The notes: generated by a model from the letters alone, not told the origin. A stretch of DNA of 27,890 bases from Minisyncoccota bacterium (GCA_009694925.1 SIBX01000003.1:1-27890); one strand, 5' to 3'; shown: positions 15,946 to 24,267, counted from the stretch's first letter. Numbers and translations are program-made.

Positions 15946-17223
15946 TTATTCAAATCCTTCGTATTCTCTGGCGACTAATTGCGAATTTAACTGTTTCATT
16001 GTTTCTAGAGCAACAGAGACTACTATAAGCAAGCTTGTTCCTCCAATAGACAAGATCTGAAGCCCGGTGAATGCCGTTGTTATGTTTGGCAAAATAGCAA
16101 CAATTCCCAAAAACATAGCTCCAAAGAAAGTAACTTTTTTAGTGGTATGTGATAAAAATTCCGCCGATGGGTCTCCTGGACGTATACCAGGAATAAAGGC
16201 TCCGCTTCTTTGTAAATTCTTAGCAATTTCTTTTGAATCGAAAGTTATTGCTGTATAAAAATATGTAAAAATAACAACTAAGAGGAAATATGCAATTGAA
16301 TATATGGCCTGATTATTAAAGAAAGCATTTATATAATCGGTAGTTTTAACAATAAAACCTTCTTTGAAAAAAGCTGAAGCTATTTGGGCTAAAAACTGAG
16401 GGAAAAGCATTATGGATATTGCAAATATTATTGGAATTACTCCTGCCTGATTAACCTTTAATGGAAGATGACTCATTGATCCGCCATACATTTTATTGCC
16501 CTTAATTCTTTTTGAATAAGAAACGGCGATTCTCCTTTCTCCTTGATTAACAAAAACAATTCCAGCAATAATTACAACGCTTAAAACTACAAATGCAATA
16601 TAGGTGGCAACTAGCCCGGCGTCGTACGAAACAAAAGCGTTTTGTATGATACTTGGAATTCCGGAGACTATTCCGCTTAAAATTATAAGCGATGTTCCGT
16701 TGCCTATTTTGTATTCACTGATAATTTCACCGATCCACATTAAGATGACCGAACCAGCTACCACAACAACAACGTTAGCCATGACTTCAAATAAGCTTAG
16801 TGGAGTTATGACTCCTTGGTTTTGTAAAAGCTTTAAGAATGTAAATCCCTGAAGAGCTGCAAGTGGAACCATTAAAAGTCTGGAGTAGCGATTAAATTTG
16901 GCTTTGCCGGCACTTCCTTCTTCGTTATACATTGCCTTAAAACGAGGGAAAACCATCGTTAAGAGTTGCATAATGATAGTTGAGGTAATGTATGGACCAA
17001 CTCCCAACATCATAACGGAAAGTCTACTAAGTGATCCACCAGAGAAAATATTTAAAAAACCAAAAAGCTGATTTGAATTGAGAAAGTTCTTAAGATTTTC
17101 TGCGTTAACTCCAGGAATTGGAATAATTGCTAATAACCTAAAAATTATAAGCCAAAGCAAGGTCATAAAAATTTTAGACCTAATATCTTTAACCTTAAAT
17201 ATTTGAGCTATTTTATTAAGCAT
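15946..17223 (-). CDS. secY: Protein translocase subunit SecY
   Basis: 425 residues with ten predicted membrane helices. SecY forms the protein-conducting channel with SecE and SecG. Typical parts are seen: IIPIPGVNAENLKNFL before the plug region, NIFSGGSLSRLSVMMLGVGP, the GERRIAVSYSKR cytoplasmic loop, and PLKVNQAGVIPIIFA. It is the last gene of the cluster that starts at rplC. The usual downstream adk, map, infA and rpmJ are missing; the rpsL promoter follows at once. Confidence 0.98.
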   Translation of the reverse strand: MLNKIAQIFKVKDIRSKIFMTLLWLIIFRLLAIIPIPGVNAENLKNFLNSNQLFGFLNIFSGGSLSRLSVMMLGVGPYITSTIIMQLLTMVFPRFKAMYNEEGSAGKAKFNRYSRLLMVPLAALQGFTFLKLLQNQGVITPLSLFEVMANVVVVVAGSVILMWIGEIISEYKIGNGTSLIILSGIVSGIPSIIQNAFVSYDAGLVATYIAFVVLSVVIIAGIVFVNQGERRIAVSYSKRIKGNKMYGGSMSHLPLKVNQAGVIPIIFAISIMLFPQFLAQIASAFFKEGFIVKTTDYINAFFNNQAIYSIAYFLLVVIFTYFYTAITFDSKEIAKNLQRSGAFIPGIRPGDPSAEFLSHTTKKVTFFGAMFLGIVAILPNITTAFTGLQILSIGGTSLLIVVSVALETMKQLNSQLVAREYEGFE

Positions 17224-17237
17224 TTCTTATAAATATA

Positions 17238-17657
17238 TTATTCAACCTTACCACCGGCTGCAATTATTTTTTCCTTAGCAGAGGCTGAAATTTTTATACC
17301 CTTAATGTGTACTGAAATTTTAATATCACCAGTACCTAATATTTTAACATTTTGCCCAATTTTTTTAGTAACTCCTGCATCAAGAAGAGATTTTTTTGAA
17401 ATTTCTTTTAAATTTAATTTCGTTAAGTTATCTAGATTGATTTCTGTTGCCTTTTCGTCTTTAATTCTATTCTTATAACCCCTCATTTTAGGAAGTCTCT
17501 GAATAAGATCTCTTTGAGCAGGACGAATCCTATGTCCGGATCTGGCTTTTTGTCCTTTTTGTCCTTTTCCAGAATAAGTTCCACGTTTACCTCCACGGCC
17601 GACTGGAGCTTTTTTCTTCTTTAAAGGATTATTTCTTTTTAATTCGTGAAGTTGCAT
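17238..17657 (-). CDS. rplO: Ribosomal protein L15
   Basis: 139 residues. A late-assembling 50S protein that threads its basic N-terminus into 23S rRNA. The N-terminal region is typical (KKAPVGRGGKRGTYSGKGQK, RSGHRIRPAQRDLIQRLPKM). It directly follows rpsE with only AAAT between stop and start. The rpmD (L30) gene normally between them is absent. Confidence 0.97.
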   Translation of the reverse strand: MQLHELKRNNPLKKKKAPVGRGGKRGTYSGKGQKGQKARSGHRIRPAQRDLIQRLPKMRGYKNRIKDEKATEINLDNLTKLNLKEISKKSLLDAGVTKKIGQNVKILGTGDIKISVHIKGIKISASAKEKIIAAGGKVE

Positions 17658-17661
17658 ATTT

Positions 17662-18138
17662 TTATTTTATCATCTTTCTTACTCTTAATTTCTTTAGAGC
17701 TTCAATCGTCGCCAAAGCATTGGTTAATTTGTTTGGAGTTCTACCTAAACTTTTTGCAGTAATATCTTTTACTCCAGCCAAAGCAAGAACTGTTCTCGCT
17801 GAACCTCCGGCAATAAGTCCGTGACCTTCAGTTGCTGGTCTTAAAATTATTCTTGCGGCGCTGAATTTTGCTTCAACTTCATGAATAATTGTTCTGCCTC
17901 TAAGTGGGACAATAATTACATTTTTTGTAGCTTTGTTTCTTGCCTTTGAAATGGCCTGTGCCGCATCGCTTCCTTTTGCGATTCCAGCTCCCACCCTTCC
18001 CTTTCCATCTCCAATAATAACAGTTGCTCTAAATCTAAAACGCTTACCTCCTTTTGTAACACGAGTAACACGTCTTAAGTCTAAAACCTTATCTTGAAAT
18101 TCTTCTTTTTTTTGAAATCTTTCTCTTGGCTTCATCAT
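17662..18138 (-). CDS. rpsE: Ribosomal protein S5
   Basis: 158 residues. S5 lies at the mRNA entry channel and influences decoding accuracy. The double-stranded RNA-binding part (RRVTRVTKGGKRFRFRATVI) and the GDGKGRVGAGIAKGSDA loop are standard, with the C-terminal ALAGVKDITAKSLG. Two ATGs are adjacent (18138 and 18135). The stop of rplR lies 2 bases upstream, so translational coupling is likely. Confidence 0.97.
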   Translation of the reverse strand: MMKPRERFQKKEEFQDKVLDLRRVTRVTKGGKRFRFRATVIIGDGKGRVGAGIAKGSDAAQAISKARNKATKNVIIVPLRGRTIIHEVEAKFSAARIILRPATEGHGLIAGGSARTVLALAGVKDITAKSLGRTPNKLTNALATIEALKKLRVRKMIK

Positions 18139-18140
18139 TT

Positions 18141-18488
18141 TTATATCTTAATTCCGTTACTTCTCAAGCTCTCGACAAATGCCTTAATTCTTCCGTGATA
18201 TCTATATTTATTTCTATCTAAAACGGCGGATTTAATTCCAGATTTTAATGCTTTTTCAGCGACAACCTTTCCAAGCTCAGTTGATTGTTCGGTTTTTTTG
18301 CCTTTAAAAGATTTGGTCGTTGCGCCAATTAATGTTTTTTCTGTAACATCATCTATGACCTGGATTTGGAGATACTTATTGCTTCTATATACAGAAATTC
18401 TAGGCATAGTAGATGTGCCGTTTATCTTCTTAGAAACTCTTATTCCTCTTCTTTCTCTTATTAAATTCTTTTTTAAAACTTTTCTCAT
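18141..18488 (-). CDS. rplR: Ribosomal protein L18
   Basis: 115 residues. L18 binds 5S rRNA and joins it to the 50S central protuberance with L5. Family features are RERRGIRVSKKINGT near the start, PRISVYRSNKYLQIQVIDD, and YRYHGRIKAFVESLRSNGI at the C-terminus. The start context is ATAAAAATATG, 16 bases after rplF. Confidence 0.97.
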   Translation of the reverse strand: MRKVLKKNLIRERRGIRVSKKINGTSTMPRISVYRSNKYLQIQVIDDVTEKTLIGATTKSFKGKKTEQSTELGKVVAEKALKSGIKSAVLDRNKYRYHGRIKAFVESLRSNGIKI

Positions 18489-18504
18489 ATTTTTATGGCT
18501 TTAA

Positions 18505-19050
18505 TTATGCGGTTGAACCGGCAACTTTTTTACCTTCTTTTCTTATGACTCTTTCTCCGACATAATGAATTCCTTTTCCTTTATATGGTTCTGGTTTTTT
18601 AACTTTTCTTATTTCAGCAGCTGTTTGTCCAACTACAATTTTATCTATTCCAGAGACTTTAATAACATTTTTTTCAACTTCTATTTTTATTCCATCCTTG
18701 GGAACAATTTTAACCGTATGAGTGAAACCAACAGAAAGGATTAAATTTTTACCCTCCATCTGAGCCTTATAACCAATTCCCTCAATCTCAAGAGATTTTG
18801 TGAAGCCATTTTTCACGCCTTCCATATTATTTCTTATTAAAGCCGCCATAGTTCCCCAATTGGCCCTTGCTTGAACATTGTCAGAATTCTTGGTAACGAA
18901 GAAGTTATTATCTTTAATTTCACATAAAATAAATTCCATTAAAGGGATGCTAAGATTGCCCTTTGGTCCAGAAAATTTAATTTCCTTGTCAGAGATTTCT
19001 GCCTTAACGCCCTCTAGTATGCTTATTGGTTTTTTAGCTATTTTAGACAT
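18505..19050 (-). CDS. rplF: Ribosomal protein L6
   Basis: 181 residues with two repeated L6 domains. L6 sits near the factor-binding site by the sarcin-ricin loop. Seen: KGNLSIPL, NGFTKSLEIEGIGYKAQMEG in domain 1, and the domain 2 signature EPYKGKGIHYVGERVIRKEG. Ten bases separate it from rpsH. Confidence 0.97.
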   Translation of the reverse strand: MSKIAKKPISILEGVKAEISDKEIKFSGPKGNLSIPLMEFILCEIKDNNFFVTKNSDNVQARANWGTMAALIRNNMEGVKNGFTKSLEIEGIGYKAQMEGKNLILSVGFTHTVKIVPKDGIKIEVEKNVIKVSGIDKIVVGQTAAEIRKVKKPEPYKGKGIHYVGERVIRKEGKKVAGSTA

Positions 19051-19060
19051 GTTTTAGTAT

Positions 19061-19441
19061 TTACCAAATTTCAAATAACATTTCTCCACCAACCTTTGCT
19101 TTTTTGGCTTCATTGTAGCTCATGATTCCTTTAGGGGTTGAAATAACTCCTAAGCCATATCCTTGATATACGGTTTTTAAATCTGAATAGCCGCTATAAA
19201 GACGCCTACTAGACTTGCTTAAAAATTTTGTTCCCCTAATATATCCTTCTCCATTTTCATATTTTAGTTTTATTTCTAAAACTCTTTTTGGAAGCCTACC
19301 TTTTTTTGCTACAGATTCTATGAACCCATATTTTTGCATTAATTCCAAAATAAAGCTATCCATGTTTGAAAATGGAACTTTTAAGTACTCTTTCTTTGCG
19401 CTCTGAGAATTTTTAATTTTTGTTATTAAATCTGTATACAT
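19061..19441 (-). CDS. rpsH: Ribosomal protein S8
   Basis: 126 residues from ATG 19441. S8 binds 16S helix 21 and in E. coli also represses the spc operon. The chosen start gives the usual MYTDLITKIKNSQSAKKEYL N-terminus. The frame is open to a start at 19531, but that would overlap rpsN and adds non-family sequence. The C-terminal GLGVISTPKGIMSYNEAKK motif is conserved. Confidence 0.96.
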   Translation of the reverse strand: MYTDLITKIKNSQSAKKEYLKVPFSNMDSFILELMQKYGFIESVAKKGRLPKRVLEIKLKYENGEGYIRGTKFLSKSSRRLYSGYSDLKTVYQGYGLGVISTPKGIMSYNEAKKAKVGGEMLFEIW

Positions 19442-19454
19442 ATTCTTATATTTC

Positions 19455-19640
19455 TTACCAGCTGGATTTTTTAATTCCTGGAATTTCTCCGCGACTAGCC
19501 ATTTCTCTAAAACAAATTCTGCACATTCCAAAATCTCTTAAAAAACCGGCTTTCCTTCCACAGCGAAAACATCGCCTCACAGTGCGAGACATATATTTTG
19601 GCCTTTTTAGTGCCCTAGCTATAACTGATGCTTTTGCCAT
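19455..19640 (-). CDS. rpsN: Ribosomal protein S14, zinc-binding type
   Basis: 61 residues, the short zinc form. Two CxxC pairs 12 residues apart (CFRC...CRIC) bind zinc. The C-terminus FREMASRGEIPGIKKSSW is typical. It lies in the 30S head. The 67-base gap upstream, holding a REP-like palindrome, separates it from rplE. Confidence 0.97.
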   Translation of the reverse strand: MAKASVIARALKRPKYMSRTVRRCFRCGRKAGFLRDFGMCRICFREMASRGEIPGIKKSSW

Positions 19641-19660
19641 ATTGTTGTTTAATTTATATA

Positions 19661-19710
19661 CTGGATCCCCGATACTTCGGGGATGAAAATTTTAAGATTT
19701 AAAATTTTCA
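19661..19710. repeat. REP-like palindrome plus second hairpin between rplE and rpsN
   Basis: CTGGATCCCCG then CGGGGATGA form an 8-bp stem (19665-19672 with 19677-19684, loop TACT). A second perfect stem TGAAAATTTT/AAAATTTTCA (19684-19693 with 19701-19710) overlaps the rplE stop codon. The first hairpin shares 11 bases of its left flank and nearly all of its right flank with the element at 15294. Confidence 0.65.
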
Positions 19711-20208
19711 TTTTTTAAATGGTATGCCAATTTTAGTATAAAAAGCAAGGGCTTCTTCCTTTTTGGTCATATCTTTTAGGGTTAAGGTAATTTCCAATCC
19801 AAAGTTATTTCTCTGAACATCCGAATTTATTTCTGGAAAAGCTATAGTTTCTCTTATTCCTATTGAAAGGTTTCCAGAGCTATCAACACTTGTTCTATTT
19901 ATGCCTCTGAAATCCCTTATTCTAGGAAAAACAACATTATTTAACTTCATTAAGAAATCTGCCATTCTTTGCCCTCTTAAGGTAGACATTAAGCCGATAA
20001 TGGATCCTTCTCTTAATTTAAAACCAGAAATTGAAATTTTTGCCGTTCTAGTTGAAGGATTTTGTCCAGTTATAGATTTAAAATCTGTAATTATTCCAGG
20101 CAAAATTTTCCCTTCAAAATCAGTTCCTGAAGAGGAAATTTTTCCTAAACCTGAGTTTACTACTACCTTTTCTAGATTATTTAATATTTCCGACCTTATT
20201 TTATCCAT
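19708..20208 (-). CDS. rplE: Ribosomal protein L5
   Basis: 166 residues, slightly shorter than the roughly 180 usual because the N-terminus is trimmed. L5 carries 5S rRNA and contacts P-site tRNA. Seen: VVVNSGLGKI, QNPSTRTAKISISGFKLREG, and FPRIRDFRGINRTSVDSSGN with the conserved DFRG. The start context is ATAAAAATATG. Confidence 0.97.
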   Translation of the reverse strand: MDKIRSEILNNLEKVVVNSGLGKISSSGTDFEGKILPGIITDFKSITGQNPSTRTAKISISGFKLREGSIIGLMSTLRGQRMADFLMKLNNVVFPRIRDFRGINRTSVDSSGNLSIGIRETIAFPEINSDVQRNNFGLEITLTLKDMTKKEEALAFYTKIGIPFKK

Positions 20209-20236
20209 ATTTTTATATAATTTTTAAGAGTATTAT

Positions 20237-20542
20237 TTATAAAGAAATTTTGCATTTTTTGCAATACCTAGACTTTCCTTCCTTTTCAACCTTAGTTCCG
20301 AATCTCACTCCTTTTTCGCAATGAGAACAATAAAGCAAAACATTAGAATAGCTGACCGAACGAGGAAGCTCAACAACCTGTCCTTTTTCTCCTTCTCTTT
20401 TTGGGCGAACGTTTTTCTTGTAAAGATTTAAACCCTCAACTAAGACTCTCATTTTTTTGAGATCTAAACTAAGGACCTTGCCCTTTTTTCTTAACTCTTT
20501 TCCAGAAATTACCTGGACTATGTCTCCTTTTTTAATATTCAT
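20237..20542 (-). CDS. rplX: Ribosomal protein L24
   Basis: 101 residues. L24 starts 50S assembly by binding the 5' region of 23S rRNA. The KOW motif (KKGDIVQVISGKELRKKGKV) is N-terminal. Two zinc-type cysteine pairs (YCSHC and YCKKC) are in the C-terminal part, as in several bacterial forms. Confidence 0.96.
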   Translation of the reverse strand: MNIKKGDIVQVISGKELRKKGKVLSLDLKKMRVLVEGLNLYKKNVRPKREGEKGQVVELPRSVSYSNVLLYCSHCEKGVRFGTKVEKEGKSRYCKKCKISL

Positions 20543-20550
20543 GGTTTTAA

Positions 20551-20919
20551 TTAAACAATTTCTTCAGCCATGCTAAAAATTTGATCGTAGCCAAACTTTT
20601 TAATTTCTCTTGGAATTGGTCCGAAAATTCTAGTGGCCTTAGGAGCTTTTTTGTCGTCTATAATAACAGCGGCATTTTCATCAAATCTAACAGTGACTCC
20701 ATCTGCACGTCTAATGGAATTTCTTGTTCTGACTATAACTGCCTTAACAATATCTTTTTTCTTAATTGCCTTTCTTGGTTCTGCACTCTGAACAGAAGCA
20801 ACAACAACTTCTCCTAAGTGGGAGTAGCGCTTTCTGGATCCTCCTAATACGCGAAAAACTCTGATGAATTTTGCGCCCGAATTATCTGCAACCTTTAATA
20901 TCGCTCTTTCTTGTACCAT
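20551..20919 (-). CDS. rplN: Ribosomal protein L14
   Basis: 122 residues, full length and highly conserved. L14 lies at the subunit interface, forming a bridge, and is the site of silencing factor RsfS. Seen: MVQERAILKVADNSGAKFIR, IVRTRNSIRRADGVTVRFDE and NAAVIIDDKKAPKATRIFGP. Starts 3 bases after the rpsQ stop. Confidence 0.98.
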   Translation of the reverse strand: MVQERAILKVADNSGAKFIRVFRVLGGSRKRYSHLGEVVVASVQSAEPRKAIKKKDIVKAVIVRTRNSIRRADGVTVRFDENAAVIIDDKKAPKATRIFGPIPREIKKFGYDQIFSMAEEIV

Positions 20920-20922
20920 ATT

Positions 20923-21150
20923 TTATATTTTTTTAGAAATAGCCCATCTCTTGTCTCGACTAATCGGTCTTGTTTCGATTATTTCAACCTTATCTCCCAT
21001 TTTAAATTCGTTTTTTTCATCATGAGCTTTAAAACGTTTTGAGACTTTGAAATACTTCAAATACTTCTCATTCTTTTTCCATTGAATGATTTCAATTACT
21101 CTAGTCTTATTCATTTTGTCGCTGACTACTTCGCCTATAAGCTTCTTCAT
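20923..21150 (-). CDS. rpsQ: Ribosomal protein S17
   Basis: 75 residues, OB-fold protein that binds 16S 5' domain. Typical GEVVSDKMNKTRVIEI start and VEIIETRPISRDKRWAIS end. The gap to rpmC is 4 bases. Confidence 0.97.
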   Translation of the reverse strand: MKKLIGEVVSDKMNKTRVIEIIQWKKNEKYLKYFKVSKRFKAHDEKNEFKMGDKVEIIETRPISRDKRWAISKKI

Positions 21151-21154
21151 GATT

Positions 21155-21358
21155 TTATTTTTTAATAGGGGCGTTTAACTTTGTAAATATTCTGGCTATA
21201 TTTTTTTTAACTAAACTTATTTCTTGAAAATTTTTAGTTTTTCCAGCAACAAATTGCGAATTTAAATCCCAGAGCTTATCTTTTAATTCAGATAAGTCCT
21301 TTTTTAATTCTTTTTCTCCCTTCGTCGCTATATCTTTTAAAAATTCTTTTCTTTTCAT
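21155..21358 (-). CDS. rpmC: Ribosomal protein L29
   Basis: 67 residues from ATG 21358. L29 lies next to the exit tunnel near L23. The helical hairpin shows ELKKDLSELKDKLWDLNSQF and VKKNIARIFTKLN. A TTG at 21382 would add eight residues but overlaps rplP and was not chosen; ATG 21358 has the exact TAA-AAAT-ATG junction seen elsewhere. Confidence 0.95.
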   Translation of the reverse strand: MKRKEFLKDIATKGEKELKKDLSELKDKLWDLNSQFVAGKTKNFQEISLVKKNIARIFTKLNAPIKK

Positions 21359-21362
21359 ATTT

Positions 21363-21782
21363 TTATTTTTCGTCTCTTTCAATTATTCGAGTTCTCATCG
21401 GCATTTTAAATCCGGTGATCCTCAAAGCTTCTCTAGCAACTTCTCTAGAAACGCCATCAACTTCGAAAATTATTCTTCCTGGTTTAACCGGGAAAACATA
21501 ATGATCAACTGCTCCCTTACCTCCTCCAAGGGTTTTTTCTGGGGCTTGTTTGGTGATTGGCTTATCTGGAAAAACTCTTATAAAAACCTTTCCTTGTCTC
21601 TTTAAAAAATTTGTTAAACATCTTCTTCCGGCTTCTATTTGCTTTGAGTTAAGCCATGCTGCGCTTTCTGCCTTTAATCCGAAAGAGCCAAAAGCAAGAC
21701 TCGTTCCGCGAGTTTCAACCATCCTTCCTAAGGAACGGCCCTTCATCCACTTTCTATGTTTTACTTTTTTCGGTATAAGCAT
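21363..21782 (-). CDS. rplP: Ribosomal protein L16
   Basis: 139 residues. L16 organises the A-site and central protuberance. Typical: MLIPKKVKHRKWMKGRSLGR, SFGSFGLKA and KVFIRVFPDKPITKQ. The loop normally reading RMGKGKG here reads TLGGGKG, so the arginine equal to E. coli Arg81 is threonine. Confidence 0.97.
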   Translation of the reverse strand: MLIPKKVKHRKWMKGRSLGRMVETRGTSLAFGSFGLKAESAAWLNSKQIEAGRRCLTNFLKRQGKVFIRVFPDKPITKQAPEKTLGGGKGAVDHYVFPVKPGRIIFEVDGVSREVAREALRITGFKMPMRTRIIERDEK

Positions 21783-21810
21783 GGTCTATATAAAATAGCA
21801 CAAATAAAAA

Positions 21811-22530
21811 CTAATTGTCCAATTTTTTTGATTTTTCTTCGAAAACATCGCCTTTATATATCCATACTTTTACGCCAACCGTTCCATATGTATTATGAGC
21901 GGTTGCTGTTCCGTAATCTATATTTGCACGTAAAGTTTGAAGAGGAAGTTTTTTTGCGGAAAGCATTTCACGTCTGGAAATTTCTGCTCCATCAATTCTT
22001 CCGGATAATTTTATTTTTGCACCCTTAACTTCCCTGTTCTGAATCATTAAATCTAAGTGCCTCTTAAGGACACGTCTTCCTGGAGTTCTTTTTTCTAGAT
22101 CCCAAGCGATTAACTGGGCAACATACATAGCAGAAACGTCATTTCTTTTCATTTCCTCTATGTTCATTTTTACTGAAACAGGAGGAACTTTTCTCTTGTC
22201 TGTTATTTTTATATCTCTGATAACTCTCTTTGTAATAAGGGCTTTTAATTTAGCTTCAATCTCTTTGGTTAAATCTTCTATTCCTTTTCCACCCCTTCCA
22301 ATGGCAAGTCCAGGACGTCCAACCTTAACGGTAACTTTCCAAGAATTATCTAATGGTCTTTCTATGATTATAGAAATAATACCTGCTTCTGTTAATCTTT
22401 CTCTGATAACAGCTCTAATAACCTCATCTTCTTGTAAGCTTTTTGGATAACCATTTTTAGGAAACCACCTGCTTTGCCAGTCTCCGATTATTCCCAACCT
22501 TAGCGAGTCTGGGCGAATTTTTTGTCCCAT
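21811..22530 (-). CDS. rpsC: Ribosomal protein S3
   Basis: 239 residues. S3 lines the mRNA entry channel with helicase activity. Seen: MGQKIRPDSLRLGIIGDWQS, the type II KH-domain loop GRPGLAIGRGGKGIEDLT, and the C-terminal domain GAKIKLSGRIDGAEISRREM. The start context is AAAAAAATATG after the rplV stop. Confidence 0.98.
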   Translation of the reverse strand: MGQKIRPDSLRLGIIGDWQSRWFPKNGYPKSLQEDEVIRAVIRERLTEAGIISIIIERPLDNSWKVTVKVGRPGLAIGRGGKGIEDLTKEIEAKLKALITKRVIRDIKITDKRKVPPVSVKMNIEEMKRNDVSAMYVAQLIAWDLEKRTPGRRVLKRHLDLMIQNREVKGAKIKLSGRIDGAEISRREMLSAKKLPLQTLRANIDYGTATAHNTYGTVGVKVWIYKGDVFEEKSKKLDN

Positions 22531-22536
22531 ATTTTT

Positions 22537-23073
22537 TTATACTGATTTTCTTCTAAACATTCTTTTCATAAGACCTCCTTTTGGTATATGCTCTCCTTTT
22601 TCTTTATAGGCATCTACGTGTTTATCTGATTCTGAATGAATTTCCACTTTCTTATTCGTTGCTTTCTTTTTATTCTCCTTTTCTTCTTTCTTTGGTTTTT
22701 CTTTTTTAACTATTAAGAATCTTGAAGGATTTTCTTTTTCTGATTCGGATAAGACCAAAACGACGTGACTCATGACCTTATGGAGAGGAGTTGCCATACC
22801 TTTTGCACGAGGAAGGCTTCTCTTTAACATTGGTCCTTTATTTACTAAAATTTTTGAAATAATGTATTTTTCTGGGAAAGATTTCTTATTATTTCTGATA
22901 TTGGCACCAGCAGATCTTAAAAGTTTTAAAAGAGGATCTGATGCTCTTTGAGGGCGAAGCATTAATTGGGCTTCTGCTTCAGAGTAAGAAAGACCGCGCA
23001 AAGTATCCGCGATTAAACGGACTTTTCTTGGTGCTATTTTCAAATAACTTAATTGTACTGTTTCTTGATTCAT
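22537..23073 (-). CDS. rplV: Ribosomal protein L22 with charged C-terminal extension
   Basis: 178 residues; the core (about 110 residues) is normal, with KIAPRKVRLIADTLRG and the exit-tunnel beta-hairpin near GPMLKRSLPRAKGMATPLHK. About 65 extra C-terminal residues are strongly charged (KKEKPKKEEKENKKKATNKK) and end in MKRMFRRKSV. Extensions of L22 occur in other lineages; the role is unknown. Confidence 0.96.
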   Translation of the reverse strand: MNQETVQLSYLKIAPRKVRLIADTLRGLSYSEAEAQLMLRPQRASDPLLKLLRSAGANIRNNKKSFPEKYIISKILVNKGPMLKRSLPRAKGMATPLHKVMSHVVLVLSESEKENPSRFLIVKKEKPKKEEKENKKKATNKKVEIHSESDKHVDAYKEKGEHIPKGGLMKRMFRRKSV

Positions 23074-23078
23074 ATTTT

Positions 23079-23429
23079 TTATTTCTTAGGAAGCACAGAA
23101 GCCGCTGGGGCCTTGGCCAATTTAGCTTTTTCGGTTTCGGCAGCTCTCTGACCAGCTTCCAATTCTCTCTGCATTTTTCCTCCGTGTTTAACGAATTTAG
23201 TTGTTGGAGAAAATTCTCCGAGTCTGTGACCAACCATTTCTTCGCGAATAGTAACTTCTATATGAGCTTTCCCATTATGAACTCCAAAAGTGAAGCCAAC
23301 CATTTCTGGGGATATTTCAGATGATCTGCTCCAAGTTTTTATGACGCTTGGATCATTTATCTTTAATTTTGAAATTTTTTTCAAAAGCCTTGGGTCAACA
23401 TAAGGCCCTTTTTTGCTTGATCTAGACAT
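23079..23429 (-). CDS. rpsS: Ribosomal protein S19 with C-terminal extension
   Basis: 116 residues against about 90. S19 sits in the 30S head with S13. The core is standard (SRSSKKGPYVDPRLLKKI, FGVHNGKAHIEVTIREEMVG, GEFSPTTKFVKHGG). About 30 extra Ala/Lys/Glu-rich residues follow. Starts with the TAA-AAAT-ATG junction after rplB. Confidence 0.97.
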   Translation of the reverse strand: MSRSSKKGPYVDPRLLKKISKLKINDPSVIKTWSRSSEISPEMVGFTFGVHNGKAHIEVTIREEMVGHRLGEFSPTTKFVKHGGKMQRELEAGQRAAETEKAKLAKAPAASVLPKK

Positions 23430-23433
23430 ATTT

Positions 23434-24267
23434 TTATCTTATTTTTGGACGACGTTGCATAATAAGCCTAGTAGAAGACTTTCTCTTGTGTCTTGTCTTT
23501 CTTCCTCCGGTAACCTTACCCCACATTGTTTTTGGTCTCTTGGTTCCTCTTGGTTGTTTACCTTCTCCTCCTCCATATGGGTGGTCACATGGGTTCATAA
23601 CGCTTCCGCGGACAGTTGGTCGAATTCCCAAACCACGAGATTTTCCAGCTTTTCCGATGTTTACTAAATTCCAATCTGGATTAGAAACTTGACCAACGGT
23701 AGCGAAACATTCTGAAGGAACTTTTCTAACTTCCTTAGAGCTTAACTTTAAAATACAATATTTTCCTTCGATTCCAAAAACTTCAACAAAAGATCCTGCT
23801 GATCTGGCGAGTTTTCCGCCTTCATTTGGAATCATTTCAACATTATGAATAAGAGTTCCTAATGGAAGGTTTTTTAATTTCAAACGATTTCCTAACTTTA
23901 TAGGAGCAATTTCTGAAGTAATAATTTCTTCTCCAACTTTTAAATTTTTTGGAGCTAAAATGTATCTTCTTTCTCCGTCCCTATAGCAAACTAAGGCTAT
24001 AAAAGCAGTTCTGTATGGATCGTATTCAATGGTCTCAACCTTCCCTGGAACATTTAATTTATTCTGTAAAAAATCAACAATTCTATAAAGTTTCTTATTT
24101 CCAGATCCTTGATGCCTAACGGTAATTACTCCTCTATGATTTCTTCCGGCGCTTGCTAAGATTCTCATAGTTAAAGGCTTATGTCTTTCGTTGGACGTCA
24201 AAACTTCCGAATAATTTATATTCGTCATTTGGCGTCTGGATGGAGTTGTTGGCTTATAAGTCTTCAT
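23434..24267 (-). CDS. rplB: Ribosomal protein L2
   Basis: 277 residues, full length. L2 is needed for subunit association and lies near the peptidyl transferase centre. Seen: GRNHRGVITVRHQGSGNKKL, and the active-centre loop NPCDHPYGGGEGKQPRG where the family usually has DHPHGGGEG; the first His (E. coli His229) is kept, the second is Tyr. The C-terminal KTMWGKVTGGRKTRHKRKSS is normal. Confidence 0.98.
   Translation of the reverse strand: MKTYKPTTPSRRQMTNINYSEVLTSNERHKPLTMRILASAGRNHRGVITVRHQGSGNKKLYRIVDFLQNKLNVPGKVETIEYDPYRTAFIALVCYRDGERRYILAPKNLKVGEEIITSEIAPIKLGNRLKLKNLPLGTLIHNVEMIPNEGGKLARSAGSFVEVFGIEGKYCILKLSSKEVRKVPSECFATVGQVSNPDWNLVNIGKAGKSRGLGIRPTVRGSVMNPCDHPYGGGEGKQPRGTKRPKTMWGKVTGGRKTRHKRKSSTRLIMQRRPKIR

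Noticed and set aside
17658..17661. A hidden or tiny rpmD (L30) gene between rpsE and rplO
   Set aside because: Only four bases separate the two genes, so L30 is truly absent at its usual place.
22941..23324. Plus-strand open frame of 127 codons over rplV/rpsS
   Set aside because: Antisense to conserved ribosomal genes; no plausible start signal or domain.
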